From Brenneria nigrifluens DSM 30175 = ATCC 13028 (GTDB lineage Bacteria; Pseudomonadota; Gammaproteobacteria; Enterobacterales; Enterobacteriaceae): 64,000 bases of DNA. This document shows positions 24,334-34,040 of this stretch, piece by piece. A model generated the notes under the pieces. The model was not told where the DNA came from. It did no database searches and worked only from the letters and a program-made list of their open reading frames with translations. Position 1 is the first letter of the stretch. Each line of letters opens with the position of its first letter. The position numbers and the translations under genes are program-made. Location of the stretch: contig NZ_CP034036.1 of the NCBI RefSeq assembly GCF_005484965.1, forward strand, positions 3,906,001-3,970,000, given 5' to 3'.

Positions 24334-25512
24334 ATGGAAAACCTGAAAACCGTTACCCCCCCATTTCGCGCCGACGTTGTCGGCAGTTATTTGCGTCCGG
24401 ATTATTTGCATGCGGCGCGCGCGCAATATACCAAGGGCGAGATCGATCATGACGAATTAAAACGCGTTGAAGATAAGGCCATCAGCGAATTGGTCGCCAA
24501 ACAGAAGGCGGCCGGTCTCCAAGTCATCACGGACGGCGAATTCCGTCGCAGTTGGTGGCATCTGGATTTCATGTGGGGGCTGAACGGCGTTGAAAAGGCG
24601 AGTTTGTCGCGTGGTTACAATTTCGCCGGTACGGAAACTCGTCCCGAAACCGCCAGGTTGACCGGCAAAATCAGCGGCGACAATCATCCTTTCATCGATC
24701 ATTTTCGCTTTCTGCTGACGTTCGCCGAAGGCGGCATCGTTCCTCGTCTCACGATCCCCGCTCCCGCCCAGTTTCTGAAAGAGCTATACCGGCCGGATAA
24801 CCGGGAGAGCACGCTGAAATACTATCCCCGCCAGAGCGATCTGGTCGCGGATATCGCCGCCGCCTATCAGACCTTTATTCGTGAAGTGTATGCGGCCGGC
24901 TGCCGCAGCCTACAGCTCGATGATTGCACATGGGGCATGATGGTGGACGCGCGTTATAACAACGCCGGCGTCGCCGTTAAAGAAGAAGGCGCGTGTGGTT
25001 GTGCTCAACACGCCGATCATACCGTCATCAGCGATAACGTTCAGGAACTGGCGGAGCTGCTGCTGGAGGTCAACAACGCGGCGATTGCCGGCGCGCCGCA
25101 AGATCTGGCGCTGGCGACGCACGTTTGCCGCGGCAACTATCGCTCGACCTGGGCGGCGAGCGGCGGTTATCAACCTATCGCCGGTATCCTGTTTGGAAAA
25201 GAAAACGTTGCCGCCTACTACCTTGAATTCGATACCGAGCGTGCCGGCGATTTTTCTCCCCTGGCGGAAGTTTCCGGCGACAAGCAGGTCGTATTGGGAC
25301 TGATTTCATCCAAAATCGGCGAGCTTGAAGATAAACAGGCGGTTATCGCGCGTATTAAAGAGGCAACCCGCTATCTCCCGCTTGAACGCCTGTGTTTAAG
25401 CACCCAATGCGGTTTCGCGTCGACTGAAGAAGGCAATGCGCTGACGGAACAGCAGCAATGGGCCAAGATCGCGCTGGTTAAAGAAATCGCCGACGAAGTA
25501 TGGGGCGGCTAA
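24334..25512 (+). CDS. MetE C-terminal-domain-like methyltransferase (YxjG/YxjH type)
   Basis: A 392-residue single-barrel protein of the cobalamin-independent methionine synthase family. It lacks the N-terminal half of MetE. Zinc-ligand motifs are present: LATHVCRGNYRSTW (His and Cys) and LSTQCGFAST (Cys). The N-terminal VVGSYLRPDYL and TDGEFRRSWWHLDF are typical of the YxjG/YxjH group, often annotated as 5-methyltetrahydropteroyltriglutamate-homocysteine methyltransferase-like, although many use other methyl donors. The ATG at 24334 is chosen on alignment; a longer frame begins at 24184. Substrate unknown here. Confidence 0.85.
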   Translation: MENLKTVTPPFRADVVGSYLRPDYLHAARAQYTKGEIDHDELKRVEDKAISELVAKQKAAGLQVITDGEFRRSWWHLDFMWGLNGVEKASLSRGYNFAGTETRPETARLTGKISGDNHPFIDHFRFLLTFAEGGIVPRLTIPAPAQFLKELYRPDNRESTLKYYPRQSDLVADIAAAYQTFIREVYAAGCRSLQLDDCTWGMMVDARYNNAGVAVKEEGACGCAQHADHTVISDNVQELAELLLEVNNAAIAGAPQDLALATHVCRGNYRSTWAASGGYQPIAGILFGKENVAAYYLEFDTERAGDFSPLAEVSGDKQVVLGLISSKIGELEDKQAVIARIKEATRYLPLERLCLSTQCGFASTEEGNALTEQQQWAKIALVKEIADEVWGG

Positions 25513-25544
25513 TCGCGATTCCCCCAATCAGGCGGTAAAAAAAA

Positions 25545-25569
25545 CCGGCGCCCAAGGCGCCGGTTTTTT
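25545..25569. terminator. Bidirectional intrinsic terminator
   Basis: CCGGCGCC (25545-25552), loop CAA, GGCGCCGG (25556-25563), preceded by a run of A and followed by TTTTTT. It serves both the rightward MetE-like gene and leftward lysS. Confidence 0.9.
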
Positions 25570-25592
25570 ATTTCAGCCAACGTGGCCGCGCG

Positions 25593-27110
25593 TTACTTCT
25601 GCGGGCGCATCGCCGGGAACAGAATCACGTCGCGGATGGTGTGGCTGTTGGTGAACAGCATAATCATACGGTCGATGCCAATGCCCAGACCGGCGGTCGG
25701 CGGCAAACCATGCTCCAGCGCGGTGACGTAGTCTTCGTCGTAGAACATGGCTTCGTCGTCGCCGGCGTCTTTGGCGCTGACCTGCTGGGCGAAACGCTCC
25801 GCCTGATCTTCCGCGTCGTTCAGCTCGGAGAAACCGTTGCCGATTTCCCGACCGCCGATAAAGAACTCGAAGCGATCGGTGATTTCCGGGTTCCGATCGT
25901 TACGGCGCGCCAGCGGAGAGACTTCCGCCGGGTATTCGGTAATAAAGGTCGGCTGAATCAGATTGCTTTCCGCCGTCTCTTCAAAGATCTCGGTGACGAT
26001 GCGCCCCAGCCCCCAGCTCTTCTCGATTTTAATGCCCAACGACTCGGCAATCGCCGTGGCTTTCGCCAAATCGTCCAAATCGGCGACGTTGGTTTCCGGG
26101 CGGTATGTGCAGATGGCTTCGCGCATGGTCAGCTTGGCAAACGGCTTGCCGAAATCGAAGGTCTGATCGCCATATTCGATGGTCGTGGTGCCCAGCACGT
26201 CCTGCGTCAGAGTGCGGAACAGCGTTTCCGTCAACACGATAAGATCTTTATAGTCGGCATAGGCCATATAAAGCTCCATCATGGTGAACTCGGGGTTATG
26301 GCGCGGGGAGATGCCCTCATTGCGGAAGTTGCGGTTGATTTCAAACACCCGTTCAAAACCGCCCACCACCAGGCGTTTCAAATACAGCTCCGGCGCAATA
26401 CGCAGATACATATCGATATCCAGCGCATTGTGATGGGTTACAAACGGACGCGCCGCCGCGCCGCCGGGGATCACCTGCATCATCGGCGTTTCCACTTCCA
26501 TAAAACCGTGGTCGACCATAAAGCGGCGGATCGCCGCCATCACCTGGGAGCGGATACGGAAAGTATGGCGGGATTCTTCATTGGCGATCAGATCCAGGTA
26601 GCGCTGACGGTAACGGGTTTCCTGATCGGCCAGGCCGTGGAATTTATCCGGCAGCGGACGCAGGGCCTTGGTCAGCAAGCGCAGTTCGGTACAGTGCACC
26701 GAAAGCTCGCCGGTTTTGGTTTTGAACAGCTTGCCGCGCGCGCCGAGAATGTCGCCCAAATCCCACTTTTTGAACTGCTCGTTGTAGACGCCTTCCGCCA
26801 GATCGTCGCGGGAAACGTACAGCTGAATACGCCCGCCCACGTCCTGCAGCGTGACGAAAGAGGCTTTGCCCATAATGCGGCGGGTCATCATGCGGCCGGC
26901 TACGGTCACTTCGATGTTCAGCGCTTCCAGCTCTTCGTTTTCTTTGCCGTCGTAGTCGGCGTGCAGGCGATCGGAGGTGCTGTCGCGGCGGAAATCATTG
27001 GGAAACGCGATGCCGTGCTCACGCAGCGTCACCAGCTTTTCACGGCGCGCTTTCAGTTCGTTATTAAGATCCTGCGCCTGATCGGCACCCTGTGATTGTG
27101 ATTCAGCCAT
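25593..27110 (-). CDS. lysS: Lysyl-tRNA synthetase (class II)
   Basis: A 505-residue enzyme, the same length as E. coli LysS, charging tRNA-Lys. An N-terminal OB-fold anticodon-binding domain (about 65-150) is followed by the class II core: motif 1 (FMEVETPMMQVIPGGA), motif 2 (FEINRNFRNEGISPRHNPEFTMMEL) and motif 3 (GLGIGIDRMIMLF). It is the last gene of the recJ-prfB-lysS cluster and begins 9 bases after the prfB stop. Confidence 0.97.
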   Translation of the reverse strand: MAESQSQGADQAQDLNNELKARREKLVTLREHGIAFPNDFRRDSTSDRLHADYDGKENEELEALNIEVTVAGRMMTRRIMGKASFVTLQDVGGRIQLYVSRDDLAEGVYNEQFKKWDLGDILGARGKLFKTKTGELSVHCTELRLLTKALRPLPDKFHGLADQETRYRQRYLDLIANEESRHTFRIRSQVMAAIRRFMVDHGFMEVETPMMQVIPGGAAARPFVTHHNALDIDMYLRIAPELYLKRLVVGGFERVFEINRNFRNEGISPRHNPEFTMMELYMAYADYKDLIVLTETLFRTLTQDVLGTTTIEYGDQTFDFGKPFAKLTMREAICTYRPETNVADLDDLAKATAIAESLGIKIEKSWGLGRIVTEIFEETAESNLIQPTFITEYPAEVSPLARRNDRNPEITDRFEFFIGGREIGNGFSELNDAEDQAERFAQQVSAKDAGDDEAMFYDEDYVTALEHGLPPTAGLGIGIDRMIMLFTNSHTIRDVILFPAMRPQK

Positions 27111-27119
27111 GTGAATTCC

Positions 27120-28218
27120 TTATAATCCCGCTTTTAAACTTGCTTCAATAAATTTGTCCAGATCGCCATCCAGCACCGCCTGGGTGTTGCGTGTCTCCAC
27201 CCCGGTGCGTAAATCCTTGATGCGCGAATCATCCAGCACATAGGAGCGAATCTGGCTGCCCCAGCCGATATCCGACTTGTTGTCTTCCATCACCTGCTTC
27301 TCAGCGTTTTTCTTTTGCATCTCAAACTCGTACAGCTTGGCTTTCAGCTGTTTCATCGCCTGATCTTTGTTTTTGTGCTGGGAGCGGTCATTCTGGCACT
27401 GGGTGACGATATTGGTCGGAAGATGGGTAATACGCACCGCGGATTCGGTCCGGTTTACGTGCTGACCGCCGGCGCCCGAGGCGCGATAAACGTCAATACG
27501 CAGGTCGGCCGGGTTGATTTCGATATCGATATCGTCATCCACTTCGGGATAGACGAAAGCGGAACTGAACGAGGTATGACGGCGGCCGCCGGAGTCGAAC
27601 GGACTTTTACGCACCAGGCGATGGACGCCGGTTTCGGTGCGCAGCCAGCCAAAGGCGTAGTCGCCCATAATCTTGATGGTGGCGGATTTGGTGCCGGCCA
27701 CTTCGCCGTCGGACTCTTCGATAATTTCGGTTTTGAACCCTTTGGCTTCCGCCCAGCGCAGGTACATCCGCACCAGCATGCTGGCCCAGTCCTGGGCTTC
27801 GGTGCCGCCGGAACCCGCCTGAATATCCAGATAGCAGTCCGCGCTATCATACTCGCCGGAGAACATGCGGCGAAATTCGAGCTGACCCAGTTTATTTTCC
27901 AGCGCGTCCAGTTCGGCCGCGGTTTCATTGAAGGTGTCTTCGTCGTCTTCTTCCACCGCCAGTTCCAGCAGGCCGGCGACATCCTCCAGTCCCTGCGTCA
28001 TCTGATCGATGGTGTCGACGATGGCTTCCAGCGAGGAGCGCTCTTTACCCAGCGCCTGCGCGCGTTCCGGCTCGTTCCAGACGTCAGGCTGCTCCAGTTC
28101 GGCGTTTACTTCTTCGAGGCGTTCTTTCTTGGCATCGTAGTCAAAGATACCCCCTAAGGACGGCCGTACGCTCCGACAGGTCCTGAATGCGGTTTTTTAC
28201 CGGATTAATTTCAAACAT
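27120..28218 (-). CDS. prfB: Peptide chain release factor 2 (programmed +1 frameshift)
   Basis: Recognises UGA and UAA and releases the nascent chain. Translation starts at the ATG at 28216-28218 (MFEINPVKNRIQDL…). After about 25 codons it reaches an in-frame TGA at 28141-28143 within AGGGGGTATCTTTGAC, the conserved slippery site with internal Shine-Dalgarno. A +1 shift there gives about 365 residues. The GGQ motif (GAGGQHVNRTESAVR) for hydrolysis and the SPF motif (KSPFDSGGRR) for stop recognition are intact. Confidence 0.96.
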
Positions 28219-28316
28219 GATTTTTATTTCTTACGTTAAGTCGTTGACAACGGAATGATGTAAACCCGCCATTCTAGCGGATTAAACGCGCGTTTTATAC
28301 TCTTTCGTCAGCCAGG

Positions 28317-30050
28317 TTACAGCGGCCACAGGTGCTGGATCAGCAGTTGCACCGAACGCTTGCCGCGAAACTCGTTGACGTCCAGCTTATAGGCCAGCTC
28401 CGCTTCGCGCACGCTGCTGTCCGGCCATATGCTGGTATCGATGTTAAAGGCGATGCCGTCCAGCAGCGGGCCGCCGTTTAGCGGTTCCACCATCACTTTC
28501 AGGTGACGCTCACCCACCAGCCGCTGTTGCAGAATGCGAAACCGTCCGTCGAAAGTCGGTTCGGGAAAAGCCTGTCCCCACGGCCCGGCGTCGCGCAGCA
28601 TCTCCGCCGTGGACAGACACAGCTCCGGCAGCGCCAGTTCGCCGTCCGACCAAACCACGCCTTCCAGCTGCGAGGCATCCAGCCATTCGCCCACCAGTTC
28701 GCCAAAGCGCTGGCGGAAAGGCTCAAACTGCGTCTCTTGCAGCGTGAGTCCCGCCGCCATCGCATGGCCGCCGAACTTGTCCATCATCCCCGGATAGCGC
28801 GTATCCAGCCGCTCCAGCGCATCGCGCAGGTGCAGCCCGGCGATGGAGCGTCCCGACCCCTTCAGCATGCCGTCCCCCGCCGGGGCAAAGGCGATCACAG
28901 GTCGGTGAAAGCGATCCTTGATGCGCGACGCTAGAATGCCCACCACCCCTTGATGCCATTCCGGATGGTACATCGCCAACCCGTAGGGCAGCGCGTCGCG
29001 GCTTTGCTCCAGCGTTTCGCACAGGCGCAGCGCTTCAACCTGCATTCCTTGTTCGATTTCACGGCGCGTCTGATTCAGGGCGTCCAGATCGCTGGCCAGC
29101 ATGCGCGCCTGCACGATATCGTCACTGAGCAACAGCGCCACCCCGACCGACATATCATCCAGCCGTCCGGCGGCGTTAAGCCGCGGCCCCAGCGCGAAAC
29201 CCAGATCGCCGGCGACCAGTTGACCCGCTTCGCGGTTCGCCACTTCCAGCAGCGCCCGGATGCCGGGCCGGCACCTTCCGGCGCGAATGCGGCTCAGCCC
29301 CTGCGCCACCAGAATGCGGTTGTTGGCATCCAGCGGCACCACGTCCGCCACCGTGCCCAACGCCACCAGGTCCAGCAGTTCGGCCAGCTTCGGCTCCGCC
29401 AGCCCTTGTTCGGTAAACCAGCCGCTCTCCCGCAGGCGCACGCACAGCGCCATCATCAGATAAAATGCGACGCCGACGCCCGCCAGCGCTTTCGACGGAA
29501 AGGCGCAGTCGCGCAGGTTGGGGTTAATCATGGCATCGGCGGCGGGCAGGGTTTCTCCCGGCAGATGGTGGTCGGTCACCAGCACCGCGATGCCGCGCCT
29601 GTGCGCCTCCTCCACCCCGGCATGGGAGGAAATACCGTTATCTACCGTGACGATAACCTCGGCGCCCAGCTCGGCGGCCTGCGCGACCACTTCCGGGCTT
29701 AACCCGTAGCCATCCTCAAAACGGTTCGGCACCAGATATTTCACGTTAACGCCGCCCATGCCGCGCAGCGCCAGCACCGTCAGCGCGGTGCTGGTGGCGC
29801 CGTCGGCGTCGAAATCGCCGACGATCACCATGCAGCGCCGATCCGCCAGCGCCCGCCGCAGAAAATCGACCGCCTCATCGATGCCGTTCAACAGACGGTA
29901 GTCCAGCAGACCGCGCAGGCTGCGCTCCAGCTCCTGCGCGCCTCTGACGCCGCGCTGCGCGTACAGGCGGCGCAACAGCGGCGACAAAGTCGCCGGTAAA
30001 TCACTATCCTCCGCCAGCGGACGCCGGCGCAGTTGGGTTATCAGTTCCAC
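28317..30050 (-). CDS. recJ: Single-stranded-DNA exonuclease RecJ
   Basis: 5'-3' ssDNA exonuclease of the DHH phosphoesterase family used in recombination and mismatch repair. Catalytic motifs are visible: VVGDFDADGATSTAL, VTVDNGISSHAG, and DHH in VTDHHLPG, then the DHHA1 domain (GGHAMAAGL). The GTG at 30050 gives 577 residues, the E. coli length, with QLRRR at the same point; an upstream GTG at 30065 overlapping dsbC is the alternative. Confidence 0.95.
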   Translation of the reverse strand: MELITQLRRRPLAEDSDLPATLSPLLRRLYAQRGVRGAQELERSLRGLLDYRLLNGIDEAVDFLRRALADRRCMVIVGDFDADGATSTALTVLALRGMGGVNVKYLVPNRFEDGYGLSPEVVAQAAELGAEVIVTVDNGISSHAGVEEAHRRGIAVLVTDHHLPGETLPAADAMINPNLRDCAFPSKALAGVGVAFYLMMALCVRLRESGWFTEQGLAEPKLAELLDLVALGTVADVVPLDANNRILVAQGLSRIRAGRCRPGIRALLEVANREAGQLVAGDLGFALGPRLNAAGRLDDMSVGVALLLSDDIVQARMLASDLDALNQTRREIEQGMQVEALRLCETLEQSRDALPYGLAMYHPEWHQGVVGILASRIKDRFHRPVIAFAPAGDGMLKGSGRSIAGLHLRDALERLDTRYPGMMDKFGGHAMAAGLTLQETQFEPFRQRFGELVGEWLDASQLEGVVWSDGELALPELCLSTAEMLRDAGPWGQAFPEPTFDGRFRILQQRLVGERHLKVMVEPLNGGPLLDGIAFNIDTSIWPDSSVREAELAYKLDVNEFRGKRSVQLLIQHLWPL

Positions 30051-30057
30051 AGTGTAA

Positions 30058-30774
30058 TCAACCACCCGTCTTCAGCGACGCGTTGTGCGCGTCCAGCATC
30101 GCCAGCATCTCTTTCGGCCCCTGATAGCCGGCCACCACCGTGCCATCTTCCAGTACGATGGCCGGGGTTCCCTGTACGCCAAACTGCACGCCAAGCTGAT
30201 AGTGAGCGGCGATAGGGGTTTTGCAGGTAGCGGGGGAAATCTCTTCGCCTTTCAGCGCGTCATCAAACGCCTTGTTGCGGTTCGCCACGCACCAGATGGA
30301 CTGCATATCCTTTTCGGCCTGCGAGTTCAGCCCCTGACGCGGAAAGGCCAGATAACGCACGGTAATACCCAGCGCGTTGTAATCTTTCATCTGCTCGTGC
30401 AGCTTGTGGCAATAACCGCAGGTGATATCGGTAAATACCGTGATCACATGTTTTTCCTGTGGGGCTTGGTAGACGATCATCTGCTCCCGCAGCGCATCCA
30501 TTTTTCCCTTCAGCAGCTGATTGGTCACGTTGAGCGGCGCTTTGCCGCCGACGTCGTACAACGGGCCTTGTATAAGATGCTTGCCGTCGTCGCTGATATA
30601 AAACGCGCCGCTGTCCGTCAGCACGGTTTTCATGCCGGAAAGCGGCGACGGCTGTATCTCGGCAGCCGGCATCCCCAGGCGGGTCATGGTCTGTTTTATC
30701 GCCGCATCGTCGGCGTGGGCAAAACCGGCAGCCGTTGCCGCCAATAGAGAAAGTAGTAGTAACCCTTTTTTCAT
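30058..30774 (-). CDS. dsbC: Periplasmic disulfide isomerase DsbC
   Basis: A 238-residue precursor with a signal peptide ending GFAHA (about residue 21), an N-terminal dimerisation domain and a thioredoxin-fold catalytic domain with the CGYC active site in FTDITCGYCHKLHEQM. It corrects wrong disulfides in periplasmic proteins and is kept reduced by DsbD. It lies between xerD and recJ, as in E. coli, and its stop abuts recJ. Confidence 0.96.
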   Translation of the reverse strand: MKKGLLLLSLLAATAAGFAHADDAAIKQTMTRLGMPAAEIQPSPLSGMKTVLTDSGAFYISDDGKHLIQGPLYDVGGKAPLNVTNQLLKGKMDALREQMIVYQAPQEKHVITVFTDITCGYCHKLHEQMKDYNALGITVRYLAFPRQGLNSQAEKDMQSIWCVANRNKAFDDALKGEEISPATCKTPIAAHYQLGVQFGVQGTPAIVLEDGTVVAGYQGPKEMLAMLDAHNASLKTGG

Positions 30775-30850
30775 TTCATCAATCCTGTTTCGGTTTATCG
30801 CCTAATCCGCCGTGGTAATCCGCTGCCGACCGACACGCCGGTGACGGCCG

Positions 30851-31750
30851 TTACGCCCGCGGATGATGCAGCTGATGGAGTTGTTTCAGACGTTCCGTCG
30901 CCACATGGGTATAAATCTGCGTCGTGGAAAGATCGCTGTGTCCCAGCAACATCTGCACCACCCGTAAGTCCGCGCCGTGGTTCAATAAATGGGTGGCGAA
31001 CGCATGACGCAGCACATGCGGAGAAAGTTTTTCGCTATCGATCGACGCCAGAATCGCATAGTGCTTGATACGATGCCAGAAGGTCTGACGCGTCATCTGC
31101 TGCGCGCGGTTGCTGGGAAACATCACATCCAGCGCGCGCCCGTTAAGTAACCACGGCCGCCCATACTCCAGATATTGCTCGATCCAGTACACCGCTTCTT
31201 CGCCCAGCGGCACCAGCCGTTCTTTATCGCCTTTCCCGACCACCCGCACCACCCCCTGACGCAGGCTGACATCGCTAATCGTCAGCCCCACCAGTTCGGA
31301 AACGCGCAGCCCGGTGGCATACAATACCTCAAGCATGGCTTTATCGCGCAATTCCAGCGGCTGATCGACGTTGGGGGCGCGCAGCAGCGCTTCAACCTGA
31401 GCCTCGCTCAAATCTTTCGGCAAACGCTGCGGCAGCTTGGGGGATGACAATACCGCGCTGGGATCGTCACCGCGGATTTTTTCCCGGTAAAGGTACTGGA
31501 ACAGCCGGCGCATGGCGCTTAACAAACGCGCCGAACTGCTTGCCTTATAGCCGCCTTCCAGGCGCTCGGCCAGGAAAGATTGCAGATCGCCGGCCTGCGC
31601 TCTGAGCAGGCCGCTATCGTGATGCGCCAGCCACTCTGCCAGCGAGCGTAAATCCAGGCGGTAAGAGGCCAGCGTATTTTCCGCCAGGTTACGCTCCAGC
31701 CACAGCGCATCGAGAAATTGCTCAATAAATGCCTGATCCTGCTCGTGCAT
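30851..31750 (-). CDS. xerD: Tyrosine recombinase XerD
   Basis: Site-specific recombinase that with XerC resolves chromosome dimers at dif. The 299-residue protein has an N-terminal SAM-like domain (about 1-90) and a catalytic domain with Arg in TGLRVSELVGL, Lys in GKGDKERLVPLG, HVLRHAFATHLL, and the nucleophilic Tyr in TTQIYTHV. The ATG at 31750 follows GGGGA by 7 bases and aligns with the E. coli start. Confidence 0.96.
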   Translation of the reverse strand: MHEQDQAFIEQFLDALWLERNLAENTLASYRLDLRSLAEWLAHHDSGLLRAQAGDLQSFLAERLEGGYKASSSARLLSAMRRLFQYLYREKIRGDDPSAVLSSPKLPQRLPKDLSEAQVEALLRAPNVDQPLELRDKAMLEVLYATGLRVSELVGLTISDVSLRQGVVRVVGKGDKERLVPLGEEAVYWIEQYLEYGRPWLLNGRALDVMFPSNRAQQMTRQTFWHRIKHYAILASIDSEKLSPHVLRHAFATHLLNHGADLRVVQMLLGHSDLSTTQIYTHVATERLKQLHQLHHPRA

Positions 31751-32067
31751 CGCGCCGTCCCCTTTCACTGATGAACCGCTATTATGCCTGAGCAATCCGC
31801 TAAGGCGCTAATCACCGTGGCGATCGCGACGAATAATCGCAGCGATTACCGGATCTCACTTATCCCGTTATATCTGACATCGCCATAACATTCTCTGGTA
31901 AAAACATCATACGATAAGATTATATTTTACGTATTGCGGATATGTCGGAATAGGCTCCACGCGCCGGTTTTCGTCCCGTTATCTCCCCACGGAATCTCCG
32001 TTGAAAAGCGCTTTTTTCTATGCATAGAATAGTCGTTCGTGTTGTTGAAAAAGATGAATGAATTACC
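31751..32067. other. Intergenic region between xerD and yhjE
   Basis: Divergent promoter space, AT-rich near 31880-31940. No gene or recognisable operator found. Confidence 0.4.
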
Positions 32068-33393
32068 ATGCAAGCCACCATCACTCCCGCTATCGACGCC
32101 GAGGCCGACGCTCCGCCGGTAAATTCCAGAGGTAAAGTTATCATTGCCTCTCTGGTGGGAACCGCGATTGAATTTTTTGATTTCTATATTTACGCCACCG
32201 CCGCCGTGCTGGTGTTTCCACATATTTTCTTCCCGCAGGGCGACCCGGCCGCGGCCACGCTACAGTCGCTGGCGACCTTTGCGATAGCCTTTATCGCCCG
32301 GCCGATCGGCTCGGCGGTCTTTGGTCATTTCGGCGACCGCGCCGGTCGCAAGGTCACGCTGGTGGCGTCATTGCTGACCATGGGCATTTCAACGGTGCTG
32401 ATCGGCCTGTTGCCCAGCTATGAAACCATCGGCATCCTTGCTCCCATCCTGCTGGCGCTGGCCCGTTTCGGCCAGGGTCTGGGGCTGGGCGGCGAATGGG
32501 GCGGCGCGGCGCTGCTGGCGACCGAGAACGCCCCGGCGCATAAACGCGCGCTGTACGGTTCATTCCCGCAGCTCGGCGCGCCGATCGGCTTCTTCTTCGC
32601 CAACGGCACTTTCCTGCTGCTTTCCTGGCTGCTGACCGATGAACAATTTATGCAGTGGGGCTGGCGCGTACCCTTTATTTTCTCCGCCGTACTGGTGCTG
32701 ATCGGCCTGTACGTGCGCGTCTCCCTGCATGAAACGCCGGTATTCGCCAAAGTCGCCAAAGCGGGCAAACAGGTGCGCATTCCCATCGGGACGCTGCTCG
32801 GCAAACATATGAAAGCCACCATCCTCGGCACCTTCATCATGCTGGCGACCTACACGCTGTTCTATATCATGACCGTCTACTCCATGACCTACGGCACCAC
32901 GCCGGCGCCGAACGGGCTGGGCTTTTCGCGCAACGCTTTCCTGTGGATGCTGATGATCGCGGTGATCGCTTTCGCCGTTATCATCCCGCTGTCGGGCTAT
33001 CTGGCCGATGCTTTCGGGCGGCGTAAAACCATGATTACCGTGACCTGCCTGATGCTGCTGTTCGCCATGCTGTTCCCGTCGATGCTGGGTTCCGGCAATC
33101 AGACTCTGGTGATGGCCTTCCTGATCTGCGGCATGGGCATGATGGGGCTGACGTTCGGCCCGATGGGCGCGCTGCTGCCGGAGCTGTTCCCGACGGAAGT
33201 GCGCTATACCGGGGCTTCTTTCTCTTATAACGTCTCGTCCATTCTCGGTGCGTCCGTCGCGCCCTATATCGCCACCTGGCTGACCGTCACTTACGGTCTG
33301 TTCTACGTGGGGGTTTATCTGGCGGCGATGGCGTCGCTGACGCTGATTGCACTACTGCTGACTAAAGAGACGCGCCATCAGTCTCTTGACTAA
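32068..33393 (+). CDS. yhjE: MHS-type MFS transporter YhjE
   Basis: A 441-residue 12-helix transporter, nearly colinear with E. coli YhjE: SLVGTAIEFFDFYIYATAAV, the MFS loop motif GHFGDRAGRKVTLV, and LGLGGEWGGAALLATENAP. MHS proteins import small carboxylates or related metabolites by proton symport; the YhjE substrate is not known. It lies between xerD and fldB, which are direct neighbours in E. coli, so its position here is a lineage difference. No strong ribosome-binding site was seen. Confidence 0.92.
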   Translation: MQATITPAIDAEADAPPVNSRGKVIIASLVGTAIEFFDFYIYATAAVLVFPHIFFPQGDPAAATLQSLATFAIAFIARPIGSAVFGHFGDRAGRKVTLVASLLTMGISTVLIGLLPSYETIGILAPILLALARFGQGLGLGGEWGGAALLATENAPAHKRALYGSFPQLGAPIGFFFANGTFLLLSWLLTDEQFMQWGWRVPFIFSAVLVLIGLYVRVSLHETPVFAKVAKAGKQVRIPIGTLLGKHMKATILGTFIMLATYTLFYIMTVYSMTYGTTPAPNGLGFSRNAFLWMLMIAVIAFAVIIPLSGYLADAFGRRKTMITVTCLMLLFAMLFPSMLGSGNQTLVMAFLICGMGMMGLTFGPMGALLPELFPTEVRYTGASFSYNVSSILGASVAPYIATWLTVTYGLFYVGVYLAAMASLTLIALLLTKETRHQSLD

Positions 33394-33404
33394 GCCGGAG
33401 CAAA

Positions 33405-33440
33405 GCGGTGAAGGCTGCGGCCTTCACCGCGCCTTTCTTT
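33405..33440 (+). terminator. Terminator of yhjE
   Basis: GCGGTGAAGGC (33405-33415), loop TGCG, GCCTTCACCGC (33420-33430), followed by GCCTTTCTTT. The 11-bp perfect stem sits 11 bases after the yhjE stop. Confidence 0.8.
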
Positions 33441-33515
33441 CCCCGGCCGGTCATTCTAGAATACCCGCTTGCGACTCATCATTTACATCGATCTGAAACG
33501 ACACCTCCGACGCCT

Positions 33516-34034
33516 ATGAAAATTGGTCTGTTTTACGGCTCCAGCACCTGCTATACCGAAATGGCGGCAGAAAAAATCCGCGACATCCTGGGTGAGGATC
33601 TGGTGGATCTGCACAACGTCAAAGATGTCTCCCCGCAACGGATGGAAGAGTACGGCATATTGATTCTGGGCATTCCCACCTGGGATTTCGGCGAACTTCA
33701 GGAAGACTGGGAGGCCGTCTGGACGCAGTTGCCCACGCTGAACCTGAGCGGCAAGATCGTGGCGCTGTACGGCATGGGCGATCAGTTGGGATACGGCGAA
33801 TGGTTTCTGGACGCGCTGGGGATGCTGCACGCTCAACTACAGCCGCTGGGGGTGAAATTTATCGGCTACTGGCCGACGGAAAGCTACGAGTTCACCAGTC
33901 CGAAACCGCTCGCCGCCGATGGCAAACAGTTTGTCGGCCTGGCGCTGGATGAGGTCAATCAGTACGATCTCAGCGACGAGCGCATTGAGCAATGGTGCGA
34001 ACAGATTTTGCTGGAAATGGAACCGCTGCTCTAA
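33516..34034 (+). CDS. fldB: Flavodoxin 2
   Basis: FMN-binding electron carrier of 172 residues. The phosphate loop GLFYGSSTCYTEMAAEKI is at the N-terminus, with flavin-contact loops PTWDFGELQEDWE and GMGDQLGYGEWF. The sequence matches FldB rather than FldA (STCYTE, and the C-terminal EQWCEQILLEME). The ATG at 33516 is set by the flavodoxin N-terminus. Confidence 0.93.
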   Translation: MKIGLFYGSSTCYTEMAAEKIRDILGEDLVDLHNVKDVSPQRMEEYGILILGIPTWDFGELQEDWEAVWTQLPTLNLSGKIVALYGMGDQLGYGEWFLDALGMLHAQLQPLGVKFIGYWPTESYEFTSPKPLAADGKQFVGLALDEVNQYDLSDERIEQWCEQILLEMEPLL

Positions 34035-34040
34035 ACGCCG

